A stretch of DNA of 24,574 nucleotides from contig SKJO01000069.1 in NCBI GenBank assembly GCA_007121975.1, forward strand, positions 1 through 24,574. Reading direction: 5' to 3'. Position 1 is the stretch's first letter. Every line of letters begins with the position of its first letter. The position numbers and the translations under genes are program-made. This DNA is from Nitriliruptoraceae bacterium (GTDB lineage: Bacteria > Actinomycetota > Nitriliruptoria > Nitriliruptorales > Nitriliruptoraceae). The notes below the pieces were generated by a model, which ran no database searches, had not been told where the DNA came from, and worked only from the letters and a program-made list of their open reading frames with translations. Positions 24,051-24,574 of the stretch are shown here, one piece after another.

Positions 24051-24574
24051 ATGGACGTGGCGCACACCGCACCGGTCGAGCGTGCCTCCGCGGCCGACCT
24101 CGGGCAGCTGGCCTCGGATGCGGGATCGGTGCCCAACCAGGTCGGTGCGGTGCTCGTGGTCGACACCCGGGACCTCGCCGCCGGCGAGATCGCTCAGCGG
24201 CTCGCGCACGTGCCGCGGCTGCGGCAGCGGCTGGTCTCCGTCCCGCGGGGAGGCGGGCCACCGATCTGGGTCGATGACCCGCACCTGGACCTCGCGCAGC
24301 ACGTCGTGGTCGTCGACTGCCCCGAGCCCCGGGACGAGACCGCACTGCTCGCGCTGGCTGCCGAGCGTCTCACGACCCCGCTGCCGCGCGACCGACCGCT
24401 GTGGTCGGTCACCATCGTGCGCGGGTTGGACGGTGGCCGTACGGCGCTGGTCGTGGTGTTCCACCACGTGATCGCGGATGGCATCGGCGGACTCGCGGTG
24501 CTCGCGCGGCTGCTCGACGGTGTCCCCGTCCCGCCAGGTCGGCCGGTGCCCGTCGCCGCGCCCTCGTGGCGCGC
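24051..24574 (+). CDS. Wax ester synthase/diacylglycerol acyltransferase (WS/DGAT), N-terminal part
   Basis: The first 174 codons of an acyltransferase that joins acyl-CoA to a fatty alcohol or diacylglycerol, forming wax ester or triacylglycerol; the gene runs past the window end. The catalytic HHxxxDG motif is intact (H138-H139-V-I-A-D143-G144 in VVFHHVIADGIGG), and the preceding DRPLW (114-118) is the usual PLW motif. The N-terminus is slightly variant: ERASAADLGQLASDAGSVPNQVGAV instead of the common LSPLD-x-x-F-x-x-x-E. The start is ATG with GAGGA six bases upstream, 46 bases after the metallo-hydrolase stop. Its presence adds to the lipid and storage theme. The C-terminal domain cannot be judged. 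Confidence 0.9.
   Translation, partial: MDVAHTAPVERASAADLGQLASDAGSVPNQVGAVLVVDTRDLAAGEIAQRLAHVPRLRQRLVSVPRGGGPPIWVDDPHLDLAQHVVVVDCPEPRDETALLALAAERLTTPLPRDRPLWSVTIVRGLDGGRTALVVVFHHVIADGIGGLAVLARLLDGVPVPPGRPVPVAAPSWR

Noticed and set aside
23782..24471. Open frame overlapping the metallo-hydrolase and the start of the WS/DGAT
   Set aside because: Arg/Pro-rich translation. The real frame is the one from 24051 with HHxxxDG, which has no stop before the window ends.

Overview
The window is 24.6 kb of very GC-rich DNA, densely packed with genes on both strands. Starts are often GTG, Shine-Dalgarno sites of the GGAGG type are strong, and gaps are short. The gene set points to an actinobacterium: a CysO/CysM/Mec cysteine cluster, a wax-ester-synthase/DGAT-type acyltransferase, a PPOX-class (F420-type) flavoprotein, a DICT-GGDEF protein, and a TetR regulator resembling FasR. 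A deep-branching high-GC group such as Nitriliruptoria is possible, but that is a guess from gene content. I see no rRNA, tRNA, insertion sequence, prophage or CRISPR array, and no gene-free stretch longer than about 220 bases.

Layout. 1-354 is the end of a sensor histidine kinase. On the minus strand follow a toast-rack-fold protein, a triple-PAS diguanylate cyclase and an inositol-monophosphatase-family enzyme (379-3725). On the plus strand come a membrane fatty-acid desaturase with a structured leader, a FasR-like TetR regulator and a nitrilase-family amidase (3944-6418). A membrane-anchored PAF-acetylhydrolase-like protein and a class III polyphosphate kinase 2 read leftwards (6379-8693). 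A plus-strand run of six genes spans 8819-14905: an ATP-grasp ligase, a TIGR01777 epimerase, an FAD oxidoreductase, a GalT-like protein, the GTPase EngB and a DUF3179 lipoprotein. Then come a YtrA-type GntR regulator and a cold-shock protein (minus), a pirin and a DUF1295 membrane protein (plus), and a PPOX-family protein (minus).

The right third (18220-24004) is built around protein-bound cysteine synthesis. It holds a Mec-type JAMM protease with a small coupled gene of unknown function, CysO, CysM, and a metallo-beta-lactamase-fold protein resembling mycobacterial Rv1339, which lies a few genes from cysM in M. tuberculosis. Here the cluster is broken by two genes on the opposite strand, a DICT-GGDEF cyclase and a betaine-aldehyde-type dehydrogenase. 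The CysO protein ends Gly-Gly-Ala-Gly instead of Gly-Gly, so the carrier probably needs proteolytic trimming before it can be charged with sulfur. This is the most interesting point in the window. The last 524 bases encode the N-terminal part of a wax ester synthase/DGAT that runs off the end.

Themes that recur are lipid handling (desaturase, FasR-like regulator, PAF-AH-like hydrolase, DUF1295, WS/DGAT), storage polymers (PPK2, WS/DGAT), cyclic-nucleotide signalling (two diguanylate cyclases and the Rv1339-like protein) and cysteine supply. Most genes are ordinary housekeeping or accessory genes.
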